DNA from: Rhodococcus triatomae BKS 15-14
GTDB taxonomy: Bacteria; Actinomycetota; Actinomycetes; Mycobacteriales; Mycobacteriaceae
Direction: 5' to 3'
NCBI GenBank assembly: GCA_000341795.1
Contig: AODO01000028.1
Coordinates: 1 to 64,000 of the forward strand
Length of the DNA: 64,000 nucleotides
Part shown: positions 10,462-18,926 of the stretch, in pieces
How positions within the stretch are numbered: the stretch's first letter is position 1
Layout: each line of letters begins with the position of its first letter
Notes under the pieces: model-generated
What the model was told of the DNA's origin: nothing
Seen by the model: the letters and a program-made list of their open reading frames with translations, nothing else
The model's database searches: none
Translations under genes and position numbers: made by a program

Positions 10462-10878
10462 TCAGAGTGCCGACACGGCCGCCGCGATCGTCGCGATGCC
10501 CGAGACGACGACGCCGACCACCAGCACTCCGAAGCCGATCCACACCGAGCGGATCCACGCGTTCGGTTCGGCAGGATCGGCGCCGAGCACGGACAGGAAG
10601 AAACCGGCGGGGACGAAGATCGCCGCGGAGAGTACCAGCACGGAGCCGGTGATCGACCACGCGGCCCCGACGCCGGCGGCCTGGGTGAGGAGAGCGACGA
10701 CGAGGCCGAGCGTCACCAGCACCCCGGCGTGGGCATGGCCCGCGCGGAACATCGTCTTCTGGAGCGTATTCGCCGGCTGGCCGCCGGCCACCACGCGGAG
10801 CATGAAGGTTCCGCCGAATGCGATGCCGACGACGGTGAGCAGGGTGATGCCGGTGACGAGAGCGAGAACGGGGTCCAT
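10462..10878 (-). CDS. Small four-helix membrane protein controlled by divergent MerR regulator
   Basis: 138 residues with four predicted transmembrane helices (LALVTGITLLTVVGIAFG, HAGVLVTLGLVVALL, SITGSVLVLSAAIFV, WIGFGVLVVGVVVSG) and a conserved-looking FRAGHAHAGVL loop. ATG 10878 has a very strong ribosome site, GGAGGTAACC. The family is not recognised with certainty; it could be a small exporter or stress membrane protein. It is divergent from a MerR-type regulator and shares with it a 119-nt gap holding two operators, so it is the likely main target of that regulator. Confidence 0.75.
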   Translation of the reverse strand: MDPVLALVTGITLLTVVGIAFGGTFMLRVVAGGQPANTLQKTMFRAGHAHAGVLVTLGLVVALLTQAAGVGAAWSITGSVLVLSAAIFVPAGFFLSVLGADPAEPNAWIRSVWIGFGVLVVGVVVSGIATIAAAVSAL

Positions 10879-10915
10879 GACGGTTACCTCCGGTGGGCGA
10901 AGTACTCTCGGGAGA

Positions 10916-10962
10916 TTGGATACAGAAGCTATCCAACAGACTGGATAGTATTGGTATCCAGT
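10916..10962. promoter_or_regulatory. Twin MerR operators
   Basis: Two inverted repeats share the half-site TGGATA-N7-TATCCA. Site 1 spans 10916-10936 (arms TTGGATA/TATCCAA). Site 2 spans 10940-10962 (arms ACTGGATA/TATCCAGT). Their centres are about 25 bp apart. They lie between the divergent membrane-protein gene and the MerR gene, and the arm-N7-arm form suits a dimeric MerR regulator. Confidence 0.7.
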
Positions 10963-10997
10963 GATGGGGTCAAGGTACGGCGACACGGGAGGCGTGG

Positions 10998-11627
10998 ATG
11001 AAGGTGTCCGAACTGGTGCAGCGCTCCGGCGTGCCACTCGCCACCGTCAAGTACTACCTCCGCGAAGGTGTCCTGATGCCGGGCGTCACGACGAGCGCCA
11101 CCCAGGCCGACTACGGCGACGAACACCTGCGACGGCTCGCCCTCATCAAGGCCCTCGCCGGCGCCGGACTTCCGATCCACAAGATCCGGGTGATCACCGC
11201 GCTCGTCGAACACCCGGGCGACGACCTGCACGACACCATCGGGCGTGCGATCGCGGCACTACCGCCGTACTCCGACCGGCCGCGGCCGGCCGATCACCCG
11301 CGGGCCCGCCGTGCCCTCGAGCGCCTCGGCCAGGTCTACGACCCCTCCTATCCCGCTGTCGAGCAGTTCGAACGGGCACTCGACGCCGTCGAGAGCGTCG
11401 GCATCCCGATGACCGACGAACGTCTCGACGCCTACGGCAAACACATCCGCGGCATCGCCGAGATCGACTTCGCGCTGATCCCGACGGAGTCGGCGCAGGC
11501 GGCGGTCGAGTACTCGGTGCTCGGAACAGCGGTGTACGAGCCCGTCATCGCTGCCATGCGCCGACTCGCACACCAGGACATCTCGGCGAAACGCCGGCAA
11601 GAGAACTCGCAGAAGGACACCCCATGA
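10998..11627 (+). CDS. MerR family transcriptional regulator
   Basis: 209 residues. The N-terminal winged HTH is typical of MerR proteins (MKVSELVQRSGVPLATVKYYLREGVL, then a second HTH with HLRRLALIKALAGAGLPI). The C-terminal 130 residues are an alpha-helical effector domain without cysteines, arguing against metal sensing and for an organic ligand. ATG 10998 is preceded by GGGAGGCG. It probably binds the two palindromes just upstream. It overlaps the thioesterase-like gene by ATGA, so the regulator and acyl-CoA thioesterase are co-expressed. Confidence 0.88.
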   Translation: MKVSELVQRSGVPLATVKYYLREGVLMPGVTTSATQADYGDEHLRRLALIKALAGAGLPIHKIRVITALVEHPGDDLHDTIGRAIAALPPYSDRPRPADHPRARRALERLGQVYDPSYPAVEQFERALDAVESVGIPMTDERLDAYGKHIRGIAEIDFALIPTESAQAAVEYSVLGTAVYEPVIAAMRRLAHQDISAKRRQENSQKDTP

Positions 11628-12481
11628 CCGAGTCCAAGACCCTCCGCTCGACCCGGCCGTTCACCGAACTGACCACCCTGACCCCGGTGGGGGACGGCGT
11701 CTTCTCCGCGCACATCGACCAGATCTGGACGATTGGGCCGAAGGTGCACGGCGGCTGCATGATGGCCGCCTGTGCGGCGGCCGCGCGCGACGCCGTCCGG
11801 GCCGCGGGCGGGGCGCGCGAACTGCAGCCGGTTGCGGTCAGCGCCAACTACCTGTCCGCACCGGACCCGGGTGACGTCCGCCTGACCACGACAATCCGCA
11901 AGCAGGGCAGGCAGGTGTGCCTCGTCGACGTCGAGCTCTGGCAGGGTGAACGGCTGGCCGTGTCGGCCGCGGTGACCCTGGGCAGGCCCGACGTGGTCGA
12001 GCCTCGTCATCGCGAGCCGCTCGCCCTGGACGCCCTGCCCGCGGAGCCGACCGCGGAGTCGTCGGTGATCACCGAAGGGCACCCGATGGCGGAGATCGTG
12101 CACGTGGCAAAGGGATGCGACCTTCGGGTCGACCCGACCGCGGCCCGATTCCTGACCGGCGAACTGGGCGATCCGGTGAACCGGATGTGGGCGCGACCGC
12201 TCGCGGAGGACGAGGCGGACACGGACACGGCGGCGTTGTTCGCGATCATGCTCGGCGACATCAGCGCGCCGGTCACGATGAACCGCGGCATGTTCGGCTG
12301 GGCGCCCACCGTTCAGCTCACCACCTACCTGCGGCGACTCCCGGAGCCGGGCTGGATGCGCGTGATGGCCAGTGCGCAGGTGCTCGGAGACACCTGGTTC
12401 GAAGAGGATCACCTGGTGCTCGACTCCTCCGGCCAGGTGATTGTGCAGAGCATGCAGCTGGCCATGATCCCGAAGGGCTGA
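11624..12481 (+). CDS. Acyl-CoA thioesterase-like double-hotdog protein (Rv0499-like)
   Basis: 285 residues with two hotdog halves. The first holds GPKVHGGCMMAACAAAARDAV, the long central helix of TesB-type thioesterases, followed by PVAVSANYLSAPDPGDV. The second holds TYLRRLPEPGWMRV and a C-terminal LVLDSSGQVIVQS strand. Such enzymes hydrolyse acyl-CoA in the cytosol; substrate length is unknown. The gene overlaps the MerR gene by 4 nt and precedes proC by 38 nt, as Rv0499 precedes Rv0500 (proC). Confidence 0.78.
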   Translation: MTESKTLRSTRPFTELTTLTPVGDGVFSAHIDQIWTIGPKVHGGCMMAACAAAARDAVRAAGGARELQPVAVSANYLSAPDPGDVRLTTTIRKQGRQVCLVDVELWQGERLAVSAAVTLGRPDVVEPRHREPLALDALPAEPTAESSVITEGHPMAEIVHVAKGCDLRVDPTAARFLTGELGDPVNRMWARPLAEDEADTDTAALFAIMLGDISAPVTMNRGMFGWAPTVQLTTYLRRLPEPGWMRVMASAQVLGDTWFEEDHLVLDSSGQVIVQSMQLAMIPKG

Positions 12482-12519
12482 CACCCAGCTCCGCGAGGGT
12501 GCATGGCAGGCTCTCGGTC

Positions 12520-13335
12520 ATGACGAGAATCGCAGTGATCGGTGGCGGCAGGATCGGCGAGGCGCTGATCGCCGGACTGGCGAAGGCAGGGCACGCGGCC
12601 AAGGACCTGGTCGTCGCCGAGCAGTACCCCCCGCGCGCGCAGGAGCTGGCCGGCCGGTACGGGATTCGGGCGACGACCGTCGCGGACGCCGCCGAGGGTG
12701 CCCACGTCGTGGTGATCGCGGTCAAGCCCGCGGACGTCGATGCCGTCATGGTCGAGCTCGGCAAGGTCGACCTCGACGGTGACCTCGAGCAGTTGATCGT
12801 GAGCCTGGCCGCCGGGATCCCGACGGCGCGGTTCGAGAGCAAGCTCCCCGCCGGGTTCCCGGTGGTGCGGGTCATGCCCAACACGCCGATGCTCGTCGGC
12901 GAGGGCGTCAGCGCCATCGCGGCCGGCCGATATGCAACCGCCGAACACCTCGACACGGTGCGTGGGATCCTCGGTGCCGTCGGCCAGGTCGTGACCGTCG
13001 CCGAGGCCCAGCTCGACGCCGTCACCGCGGTCTCCGGGTCGGGCCCGGCGTACGTGTTCCTGGTGGCCGAGGCGATGATCGAGTCCGGTGTCGGGCTTGG
13101 CCTGACGCGGGCCACCGCGACCGAGCTCGTCGTCCAGACCCTGGTCGGTTCGGCGGCCATGCTCGCGGAATCGGGGAGCACGGCCAACGAGCTCCGGGCC
13201 GACGTCACCTCCCCGGGCGGGACGACTGCCGCCGCGATCCGTGAGCTCGAACGCGGCGGACTCCGCACCGCCTTCGACGAGGCGCTCTTCGCTGCCCGGG
13301 ACCGTTCGGCGGCTCTCGGTGCGGCTCCGGAATGA
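12520..13335 (+). CDS. proC: Pyrroline-5-carboxylate reductase
   Basis: Last step of proline synthesis: reduces 1-pyrroline-5-carboxylate with NAD(P)H. 271 residues, normal length. The Rossmann motif IAVIGGGRIGEAL opens the protein, VRVMPNTPMLVGEG lies in the middle, and the P5CR signature DAVTAVSGSGPAYVF plus TSPGGTTAAAIRELE marks the C-terminal dimer domain. ATG 12520 was chosen because the Rossmann strand starts right there; the frame is open upstream but non-coding in character. Confidence 0.96.
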   Translation: MTRIAVIGGGRIGEALIAGLAKAGHAAKDLVVAEQYPPRAQELAGRYGIRATTVADAAEGAHVVVIAVKPADVDAVMVELGKVDLDGDLEQLIVSLAAGIPTARFESKLPAGFPVVRVMPNTPMLVGEGVSAIAAGRYATAEHLDTVRGILGAVGQVVTVAEAQLDAVTAVSGSGPAYVFLVAEAMIESGVGLGLTRATATELVVQTLVGSAAMLAESGSTANELRADVTSPGGTTAAAIRELERGGLRTAFDEALFAARDRSAALGAAPE

Positions 13336-13460
13336 GATTCGATATCTCACACCCGTCGCAGTAATCCCACCTGTCCCGTTAAGCTCGACTGCAGCACGTG
13401 CGTGTCTGTTCCGCCGGAGGGGAAGCCGGCGGCGCGACACGTGCCGGAGGTATGCAATCG

Positions 13461-13694
13461 ATGGTGTCTACAAACAAGCCGAAGGGTACGGGTCCGGAAA
13501 GTCAGCCTGTCCTCGGCGGCACGCAATTTCTCACGGTCGCCGAGGTGGCCGCGTTGATGCGTGTGTCGAAAATGACGGTCTACCGACTGGTCCACGGCGG
13601 CGAGCTGCCCGCGGTCCGGGTCGGTCGATCGTTCCGAGTGCACGCCAAGGCCGTGCACGACTATCTGGAAACGTCGTACTTCGACGCCGGCTGA
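13461..13694 (+). CDS. BldC/excisionase-type small DNA-binding protein (Rv0500A-like)
   Basis: 77-residue protein with a single MerR/excisionase winged HTH: FLTVAEVAALMRVSKMTVYRLVHGG followed by the wing RVGRSFRVHAKAVHDYLE. The start at ATG 13461 follows GGAGG (13446-13450) with 10-nt spacing; ATG 13452 lies too close to that site. The place between proC and the bS22 gene matches Rv0500A. DNA targets are unknown. Actinobacterial relatives are chromosomal regulators rather than phage excisionases. Confidence 0.85.
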   Translation: MVSTNKPKGTGPESQPVLGGTQFLTVAEVAALMRVSKMTVYRLVHGGELPAVRVGRSFRVHAKAVHDYLETSYFDAG

Positions 13695-13919
13695 GGTCGG
13701 TTTCCGACCACCCGACGGTTCCCGGTACGATGTTGTTTCGTCGTGCCAGCCAGCCGGGTGTCGTCAGGCGCTGGGTTAGCGGATACGAGGCCACAGCGCC
13801 AGGTTGGTGTGTGTCGGCAGGCGGTGACTCCGATGGTGTCGCCACCGGCTGTACAGGCCAGAACGGACGTACGTCACCGGCGTGCGCAGGAACGCTAGAG
13901 AAGAACGTGAGGAACTCCC

Positions 13920-14021
13920 GTGGGTTCAGTGATCAAGAAGCGCCGCAAGCGCATGTCGAAGAAGAAGCACCGCAAGCTGCTTCGTAGGACTCGCGTCCAG
14001 CGTCGGAAACTCGGCAAGTAG
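13920..14021 (+). CDS. Ribosomal protein bS22 (33 residues)
   Basis: A 33-residue, extremely basic protein beginning [18 protein letters not shown] and ending RRKLGK. It carries the AURKAIP1/COX24-type motif and matches my memory of the small actinobacterial 30S protein bS22 seen in mycobacterial ribosome structures. The start is GTG 13920 with GAGGA at 13909-13913. The preceding 225-nt gap (13695-13919) holds no other gene; a TACGAT box at 13727 might be its promoter. A 17-bp hairpin follows. Confidence 0.9.
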
Positions 14022-14080
14022 ATCGCCCGAGTATCCGGGACTGCTCGCTCGTCCGAGTCTTCCCCGGGGCCGTGCGCCCC

Positions 14081-14150
14081 GTCGATGCCCGCCACCGTTC
14101 CGGTGGCGGGCATCGACGTTTCCGGGGTCGCCCGCCCGTTTCCGGCGGGC
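14081..14150 (+). terminator. Strong double hairpin after bS22 gene
   Basis: First hairpin: perfect 17-bp stem (arms 14081-14097 and 14101-14117) with a 3-nt loop. Second hairpin: 7-bp stem GCCCGCC/GGCGGGC (14130-14150). Together they should end the bS22 transcript. Confidence 0.8.
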
Positions 14151-14402
14151 AATCCGGGCATTTCGTCAGTCGGTCGTCCGACCAGACCAAAGAGCTTCTC
14201 TGGAAGTGCAAAACACCTGGTGTATGGGCAGTTGCAAGCTCGTTAAGTTTTTGAGGGAGCGCCGAAAAAGCGGCTAGGCTCGATGGTGATCGTTCGGTGA
14301 CCGACGGAAACCAATCGGTGATCAACCGGACATGTCGGATCGGGTGGGGTGTCCACCACAGGCCAGTGGCAGCACGAGCAGTGCCGACAGGCACAGACAG
14401 GG
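14151..14402 (+). promoter_or_regulatory. Promoter and leader of galE2-like gene
   Basis: The gap 14022-14402 holds no gene. After the terminator hairpins come the palindrome ACACCTGGTGT (14213-14223) and a promoter candidate with -35 TTGAGG (14251-14256), an 18-bp spacer and -10 TAGGCT (14275-14280). That would give a leader of about 115 nt before GTG 14403. No riboswitch fold was recognised in it. Confidence 0.45.
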
Positions 14403-15476
14403 GTGGTCGTGGCAGGTGATCGCGGGGTGCAGCCCCCCTCGGTGGTGCTGGTGACGGGCGCCAGCCGGTTCCTGGGCGGGTACCTGGTCGCGAAACTCGC
14501 CCAGGACCCCTCGGTCGAGAGGGTGATCGCCGTCGACTCGCGGGCGCCGTCGAAGGACATGCTGCGGCGCATGGGCCGCGCCGAATTCGTCCGCGCGGAC
14601 ATCCGCAACCCGCTCATCGGCAAGGTGCTGCGCGGGGCGAAGGTCGACACGGTGGTGCACGCCGCGACCATGGTCAAGCCTCCGAAGTCGGGCAGCAGGA
14701 CCGCGATGAAGGACATGAACGTCCTCGGCGCGATGCAGTTGTTCGCCGTCTGCCAGAAGTCTCCCGACGTCCGCAAGGTCGTCGTCCGTTCGACCGCGGC
14801 GGTGTACGGCTGCAGCCCCAAGGATCCGGCGAAGTTCAGCGAGGAGATGAGCGCACGCCGGCCACCACGCGGCGGATTCGCCCGGGACAGCATCGAGATC
14901 GAGGGCTACGCGCGCGGCCTGGGGCGACGGCGCCCCGAGATCGCCGTCTCCGTGCTCCGGATGGCGCCGCTGATCGGGCCGAACCGGCACGGCTCGGTGT
15001 CGCGCTACCTGCAGTCGCCGGTCGTCCCGACGATCCTGGGCCGCGACGCCCGGATGCAGCTGATCCACGAGGAGGACGCCCTCGCCGCACTGGAACGGGC
15101 GACGGTTGCGGGACCCGCGGGTACGTTCAACATCGCGGGCGACGGGGTGGTGATGCTCTCGCAGGCGATCAGGCGGGCGGGTGGTGTGCCCGTCCCGGTC
15201 CCGGTCCAGCTGATCAGTTCGCTCGGCCGGATCGTCCCCGGCTCCAGCTTGCGGGGCTTCACCCGGGAACAGCTCGAGTACTACCACTTCGGCTGTGGGC
15301 TCGACACCACCCGGATGCGCGCCGAGCTGGGCTTCGAACCCAGGTGGACGACGCTGCAGGCGCTCGACGACATGGTCCGGGGCGCCGCCATCCGGCCCGT
15401 GGTGAGCAAGGAGTGGCTGAAGTCGGTGGAGTCCCGAATCCAGGACATGGCAGGCGTGGGGGAGGTCGTTCGATGA
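14403..15476 (+). CDS. NAD-dependent epimerase/dehydratase family protein (Rv0501 GalE2-like)
   Basis: 357-residue extended short-chain dehydrogenase. The NAD-binding motif is TGASRFLGGYL, an atypical TGxxxFLG form shared with mycobacterial Rv0501 (galE2). VDSRAPSKDMLRRMGRAEFVRADI follows. The active-site region carries STAAVYGCS, but the canonical YxxxK is not obvious: IEGYARGLGRR offers Tyr without Lys at the usual spacing. It may therefore be a divergent or non-catalytic member. GTG 14403 or 14409 could be the start. It overlaps the acyltransferase gene by 4 nt, suggesting a shared lipid or envelope role. Confidence 0.8.
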   Translation: MVVAGDRGVQPPSVVLVTGASRFLGGYLVAKLAQDPSVERVIAVDSRAPSKDMLRRMGRAEFVRADIRNPLIGKVLRGAKVDTVVHAATMVKPPKSGSRTAMKDMNVLGAMQLFAVCQKSPDVRKVVVRSTAAVYGCSPKDPAKFSEEMSARRPPRGGFARDSIEIEGYARGLGRRRPEIAVSVLRMAPLIGPNRHGSVSRYLQSPVVPTILGRDARMQLIHEEDALAALERATVAGPAGTFNIAGDGVVMLSQAIRRAGGVPVPVPVQLISSLGRIVPGSSLRGFTREQLEYYHFGCGLDTTRMRAELGFEPRWTTLQALDDMVRGAAIRPVVSKEWLKSVESRIQDMAGVGEVVR

Positions 15477-16498
15477 GTGAGGTGGCGAAAGTCATTCCGC
15501 TGCGGGGTGAGTCGGCTCGTGTCCCCCGCGGGGGCGGCCGCGGGGTCCGGCTCGAGCGGTCCGACCCGACGCTCCTGTTCCCGTCGACCGCGGCGCCCGC
15601 CGCGGAGCCCTCGGTGTCCGGTTCCGTCGCCGACCAGGTGCGTGACGCGGCGCGGAGCCTGCTGGCCGACCAGGTCGTCGCGGCAGCGGACTTCCTCCGC
15701 CGCCGCATCACCGGTGACTACCACGTCGACGACTTCGGCTACGACCCGCACTTCGCCGAGAACGTGTGGTTGCCGCTGCTGCGCCCCGTGTTCGATTCCT
15801 GGTTCCGGGTCGAGGTGCGGGGCATCGAGAACGTGCCCGACGAGGGCGGCGCGCTCGTCGTCGCCAATCACGCCGGCGTCATCCCGATCGACGGCCTGAT
15901 GACGTCGGTGGCGATGGTCGATCACCACCCCGCGCGGCGTCCACTGCGGATGCTCGCGGCCGACATGGCGTTCGAGATGCCGGTCATCGGCACCGTCGCC
16001 CGGAAGGCGGGACACACGCTGGCCTGCAACCCCGACGCGGAGCGCCTGCTCCGGGGCGGAGAGGTCGCCGCGGTGTTCCCCGAGGGCTTCAAGGGCATCG
16101 GCAAGCCGTTCAGCGAGCGGTACAAGCTGCAGCGATTCGGACGGGGCGGTTTCGTGTCGGCGGCGCTGCGCGCCGGGGTGCCGATCGTGCCGTGCTCGAT
16201 CGTCGGGTCGGAGGAGATCTACCCCAAGATCGGCGAACTCAAGTCGCTCGCCCGATTGCTCGGGCTGCCGTACTTCCCGGTGACGCCGCTGTTCCCGCAC
16301 TTCGGGCCGCTCGGCATGATCCCCCTGCCGTCCAAGTGGTACATCGAGTTCGGCGAGCCGATCCGCACCGACACCTACGACGTCGCGGACGCCGAGGACC
16401 CCATGGTGATGTTCGAACTCACCGACCACGTCCGCGAGACCATCCAGCAGACCCTGTACCGGCTGCTCGCCCAGCGCCGAAACGTGTTCATGGGCTGA
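15473..16498 (+). CDS. Lysophospholipid acyltransferase-like protein (Rv0502-like)
   Basis: 341-residue member of the PlsC/LPLAT superfamily. The catalytic block reads VVANHAGVIPIDG, where NHxGxxPxDG replaces the usual HxxxxD spacing. The acceptor block is AAVFPEGFKGIGKP and the C-terminal part has IVPCSIVGSEEIYP. An N-terminal 90-residue extension is rich in Ala and Gly. It should acylate a lipid acceptor at the membrane. ATG 15473 overlaps the stop of the upstream gene. It is convergent with serB1; the 46-nt gap contains only a weak hairpin. Confidence 0.82.
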   Translation: MSEVAKVIPLRGESARVPRGGGRGVRLERSDPTLLFPSTAAPAAEPSVSGSVADQVRDAARSLLADQVVAAADFLRRRITGDYHVDDFGYDPHFAENVWLPLLRPVFDSWFRVEVRGIENVPDEGGALVVANHAGVIPIDGLMTSVAMVDHHPARRPLRMLAADMAFEMPVIGTVARKAGHTLACNPDAERLLRGGEVAAVFPEGFKGIGKPFSERYKLQRFGRGGFVSAALRAGVPIVPCSIVGSEEIYPKIGELKSLARLLGLPYFPVTPLFPHFGPLGMIPLPSKWYIEFGEPIRTDTYDVADAEDPMVMFELTDHVRETIQQTLYRLLAQRRNVFMG

Positions 16499-16544
16499 CG
16501 GGCAGCCCTCTCCCGGGCCGCGGCTCTCGACTTCGCGGGATCGT

Positions 16545-17534
16545 TCAGGGCTTGCGGCGACCGACGACAGCGGCGATCGCGCCGCCCGCGGCCCCCAGCG
16601 CCAACGCGGTGGGGACGCCGATCTTCGCGGCCTTGCGTCCCGTCCGGAAGTCGCGGATCTCCCAGCCCCGGTTGCGCGCGACCTCCTTGAGGTCGGCGTC
16701 GGGGTTGATCGCGACCGCGGTTCCGACCAGCGACAGCATCGGCACGTCGTTGTGGCTGTCGGAGTACGCCGTGCAGCGCTTGAGATTGAGGCCTTCGCGA
16801 ATCGCCAGGGTGCGAACCGCGTGTGCCTTGCCCGCGCCGTGCAGGATGTCGCCGACGAGCCGGCCCGTGAAGCGGCCGTCCTCCGATTCGACGACGGTGC
16901 CGAGCGCCCCGGTCAGCCCGAGGCGCTTCGCGATGACCTGGGCGAGCTCGACCGGCGTCGCCGTCACGAGCCACACCTGCTGACCGGCGTCGAGATGCAT
17001 CTGGGCCAGCGCCCGGGTGCCCTGCCAGACCCTGTCGGCGATCAGCTCGTCGTAGATCTCCTCGCCGAGGCGGGTGAACTCGGCCGTCTCCCGGCCGGCG
17101 ATGAAGGCGAGTGCCTTCTCCTTGCCGGAGGCGACGTCCTCGCTGTTCTCCTTGCCGGTGACGCGGAACTTGAGCTGCTGCCAGCCGAACTGGGCCATGT
17201 CGGAGACCGAGATGTACTTGCGTGCGGCGAGTCCGCGCGCGAAGTGGATGATCGACGCGCCCTGGACCATGGTGTTGTCGACGTCGAAGAACGCGGCCGC
17301 GGTGAGATCACGCGGGACGCCGAGGACGTCGGTGCCCTCGTCGCCGGGAGGGCGGGCGGACTCGGCCTCGTGCAGGGCGAGTGCGGCGTCGGCGCTCGCC
17401 TCGCCCGCGATGCTCGCCCGCACCTGCGCGTCGGTCGGTCCCAGCTTGCGTCCCCGGCGTCGCACCCGGGACCAGCTGGTGCCCGACCAGCTGGTGCCCT
17501 TGTCGGCACCGGTCGGCCCTGTCAGCCCAGGCAC
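16545..17534 (-). CDS. serB1: HAD-IB family phosphatase (SerB1-like)
   Basis: 329-residue haloacid dehalogenase-type hydrolase. Motif [14 protein letters not shown] holds the nucleophilic Asp and the DxD Asp; the [17 protein letters not shown] block carries motif [16 protein letters not shown] is motif IV. A C-terminal hydrophobic tail ([20 protein letters not shown]) suggests membrane anchoring. Labelled SerB1 after Rv0505c, but phosphoserine specificity cannot be confirmed. GTG 17534 was preferred over GTG 17540 because GGAGG ends 5 nt upstream of it. The mycobacterial neighbours cmaA2 (Rv0503c) and Rv0504c are absent here. Confidence 0.87.
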   Translation of the reverse strand: MPGLTGPTGADKGTSWSGTSWSRVRRRGRKLGPTDAQVRASIAGEASADAALALHEAESARPPGDEGTDVLGVPRDLTAAAFFDVDNTMVQGASIIHFARGLAARKYISVSDMAQFGWQQLKFRVTGKENSEDVASGKEKALAFIAGRETAEFTRLGEEIYDELIADRVWQGTRALAQMHLDAGQQVWLVTATPVELAQVIAKRLGLTGALGTVVESEDGRFTGRLVGDILHGAGKAHAVRTLAIREGLNLKRCTAYSDSHNDVPMLSLVGTAVAINPDADLKEVARNRGWEIRDFRTGRKAAKIGVPTALALGAAGGAIAAVVGRRKP

Positions 17535-17680
17535 TCGCACCTCCAGTGGTTGGCTGTCCGGGTAACACTATCGTCCGGATCGCGGCGGGACCGGCCGGAC
17601 CGCGGGAGTCCGACGCGGTGTGACATCTGTCTCGGGTGGTGGCGTCGGCGCGGTCGGCGACCGGTGGCATGGTGGACGCC

Positions 17681-17941
17681 ATGACGACCCCATCGCACAC
17701 GATCACACTGCTGACCCGGGCGGGGTGCGGTTCGTGCGTGACGGCGCGGGAACAACTGCTGCCGCTGTGCGCGGAATTCGGTGTCCCGCTCGAAACCGTC
17801 GACGTCGACGAGGCGGCGGCCGTCGATCCCGAACTGCGGGCGGAGTACGGCGACCGGTTGCCGGTCGTACTCCTCGACGGCCGCGAGCACAGTTACTGGG
17901 AGGTCGACGAGGTCCGGCTCCGGTCGGATTTGACAATCTGA
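17681..17941 (+). CDS. Glutaredoxin-like protein (Rv0508-like)
   Basis: 86-residue thioredoxin-fold protein of the glutaredoxin/DUF836 type. The redox motif CGSC is in LLTRAGCGSCVTAREQLL, the cis-Pro region is DRLPVVLLDG, and the length is normal. It likely reduces cytosolic disulfides. ATG 17681 was preferred over upstream in-frame GTGs because the fold begins with ITLLTRAGC. It precedes rex-hemA, as Rv0508 precedes hemA (Rv0509). Confidence 0.85.
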   Translation: MTTPSHTITLLTRAGCGSCVTAREQLLPLCAEFGVPLETVDVDEAAAVDPELRAEYGDRLPVVLLDGREHSYWEVDEVRLRSDLTI

Positions 17942-18000
17942 CGGCGGTTCGCTCGCCTCACTTCCTGGTCACTGTGCAGGTCGCGACGGTTTGAGCAACT

Positions 18001-18029
18001 TTGTGCATGGCTTCACAAGCGGTTACCGT
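18001..18029 (+). promoter_or_regulatory. Rex operator overlapping rex-hemACD promoter
   Basis: TTGTGCATGGCTTCACAA (18001-18018) matches the Rex operator pattern (TGTGAAC-N3-TTCACA) with two mismatches in the left arm. It overlaps a likely -35 TTGTGC (18001-18006), 17 bp from -10 TACCGT (18024-18029). Binding of Rex at low NADH would block the promoter, giving autoregulation. Confidence 0.78.
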
Positions 18030-18098
18030 GGGGGGCACATCCCCCCGGATCAACGTGAACTCCGGCCATGTGCATGGGCCGGACGAGGAGCCACCGAC

Positions 18099-18926
18099 GT
18101 GACAGAACAGCACCAGCCGCTCGGGTTGTCCGCCCGTGGCGTCGCCGGAGCTGACGTCTCGTCCGGTGAGGCGGGCAACCCGGCCCGAGAGGTTCGGGAC
18201 CTGCCGCAGGCGACGGTGACGCGGCTCGCGACCTACCTGCGTGTGCTCGGCGTGATGGCCGACGACGGCATCCACATCGTCTCCAGCGAGGAGCTCGCGA
18301 CCGCGTCCGGTGTCGGATCCGCGAAACTCCGCAAGGACCTCTCCTTCCTCGGACCCAACGGTGTCCGCGGCGTCGGCTATGACGTGACACGCCTGCGGGC
18401 CCGCATCGAGGCCGGGCTCGGACTCGACCAGGGGCACCGTGTGGTTCTCGTCGGCGTCGGGAAGCTCGGTGAGGCCCTGGCCCGCTACGGCGGCTTCGGG
18501 CGGCGCGGTTTCACCATGGTCGGGCTGTTCGACCGGAGCTCCGACCGCATCGGCACCGAGATCGACGGCCTGTCCGTGCGGGACGCGTCCGACCTCGTGA
18601 GCGCGTGCCGCGAACTCGACGCGACGATCGGTGTCGTCGCCACTCCCGACGACGTCGCCCAGCAGGTGTGCGACGCCCTCGTCGGCGCAGGCATCCGGTG
18701 CATCCTCAGTTTCGCCGCGATGCCGCTGGAGGTGCCCGACCACGTCGAGGTCCGACGGGTCGACCTCGCGGCGGAGATGCAGGTGCTGTCCTTCCGAAGC
18801 GCACGCAAGACCGAGCCGGACGCCGCACCCGCGGCCGTCGGCATCGGGGGTGGGTCGCCCCGCGCGCCCCGCTCGACCTCGACAGCTCTGGGTTCGACAA
18901 AGAATGGATCGGTGATCGCGCCGTGA
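18099..18926 (+). CDS. rex: Redox-sensing transcriptional repressor Rex
   Basis: 275-residue repressor that binds DNA when NADH/NAD+ is low and releases it when NADH rises. The N-terminal winged HTH includes [16 protein letters not shown] and [16 protein letters not shown]; the C-terminal Rossmann fold begins [13 protein letters not shown] and ends with a domain-swap helix near [16 protein letters not shown] low-complexity tail of about 45 residues follows. GTG 18099 has GAGGAG 8 nt upstream. It overlaps hemA (GTGA), the rex-hemACD arrangement known from Streptomyces. Confidence 0.94.
   Translation: MTEQHQPLGLSARGVAGADVSSGEAGNPAREVRDLPQATVTRLATYLRVLGVMADDGIHIVSSEELATASGVGSAKLRKDLSFLGPNGVRGVGYDVTRLRARIEAGLGLDQGHRVVLVGVGKLGEALARYGGFGRRGFTMVGLFDRSSDRIGTEIDGLSVRDASDLVSACRELDATIGVVATPDDVAQQVCDALVGAGIRCILSFAAMPLEVPDHVEVRRVDLAAEMQVLSFRSARKTEPDAAPAAVGIGGGSPRAPRSTSTALGSTKNGSVIAP

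Noticed and set aside
13695-13919. Possible small gene between the HTH gene and bS22
   Set aside because: Short frames exist but none has a ribosome site plus plausible composition.
14022-14402. Searched for a tRNA or riboswitch in the longest gap
   Set aside because: Only hairpins, a short palindrome and a promoter were seen; no cloverleaf or known aptamer core.
16499-17680. Expected mycobacterial neighbours cmaA2, Rv0504c, Rv0506 and mmpL2
   Set aside because: No frame here resembles them; they are simply absent from this locus rather than decayed.
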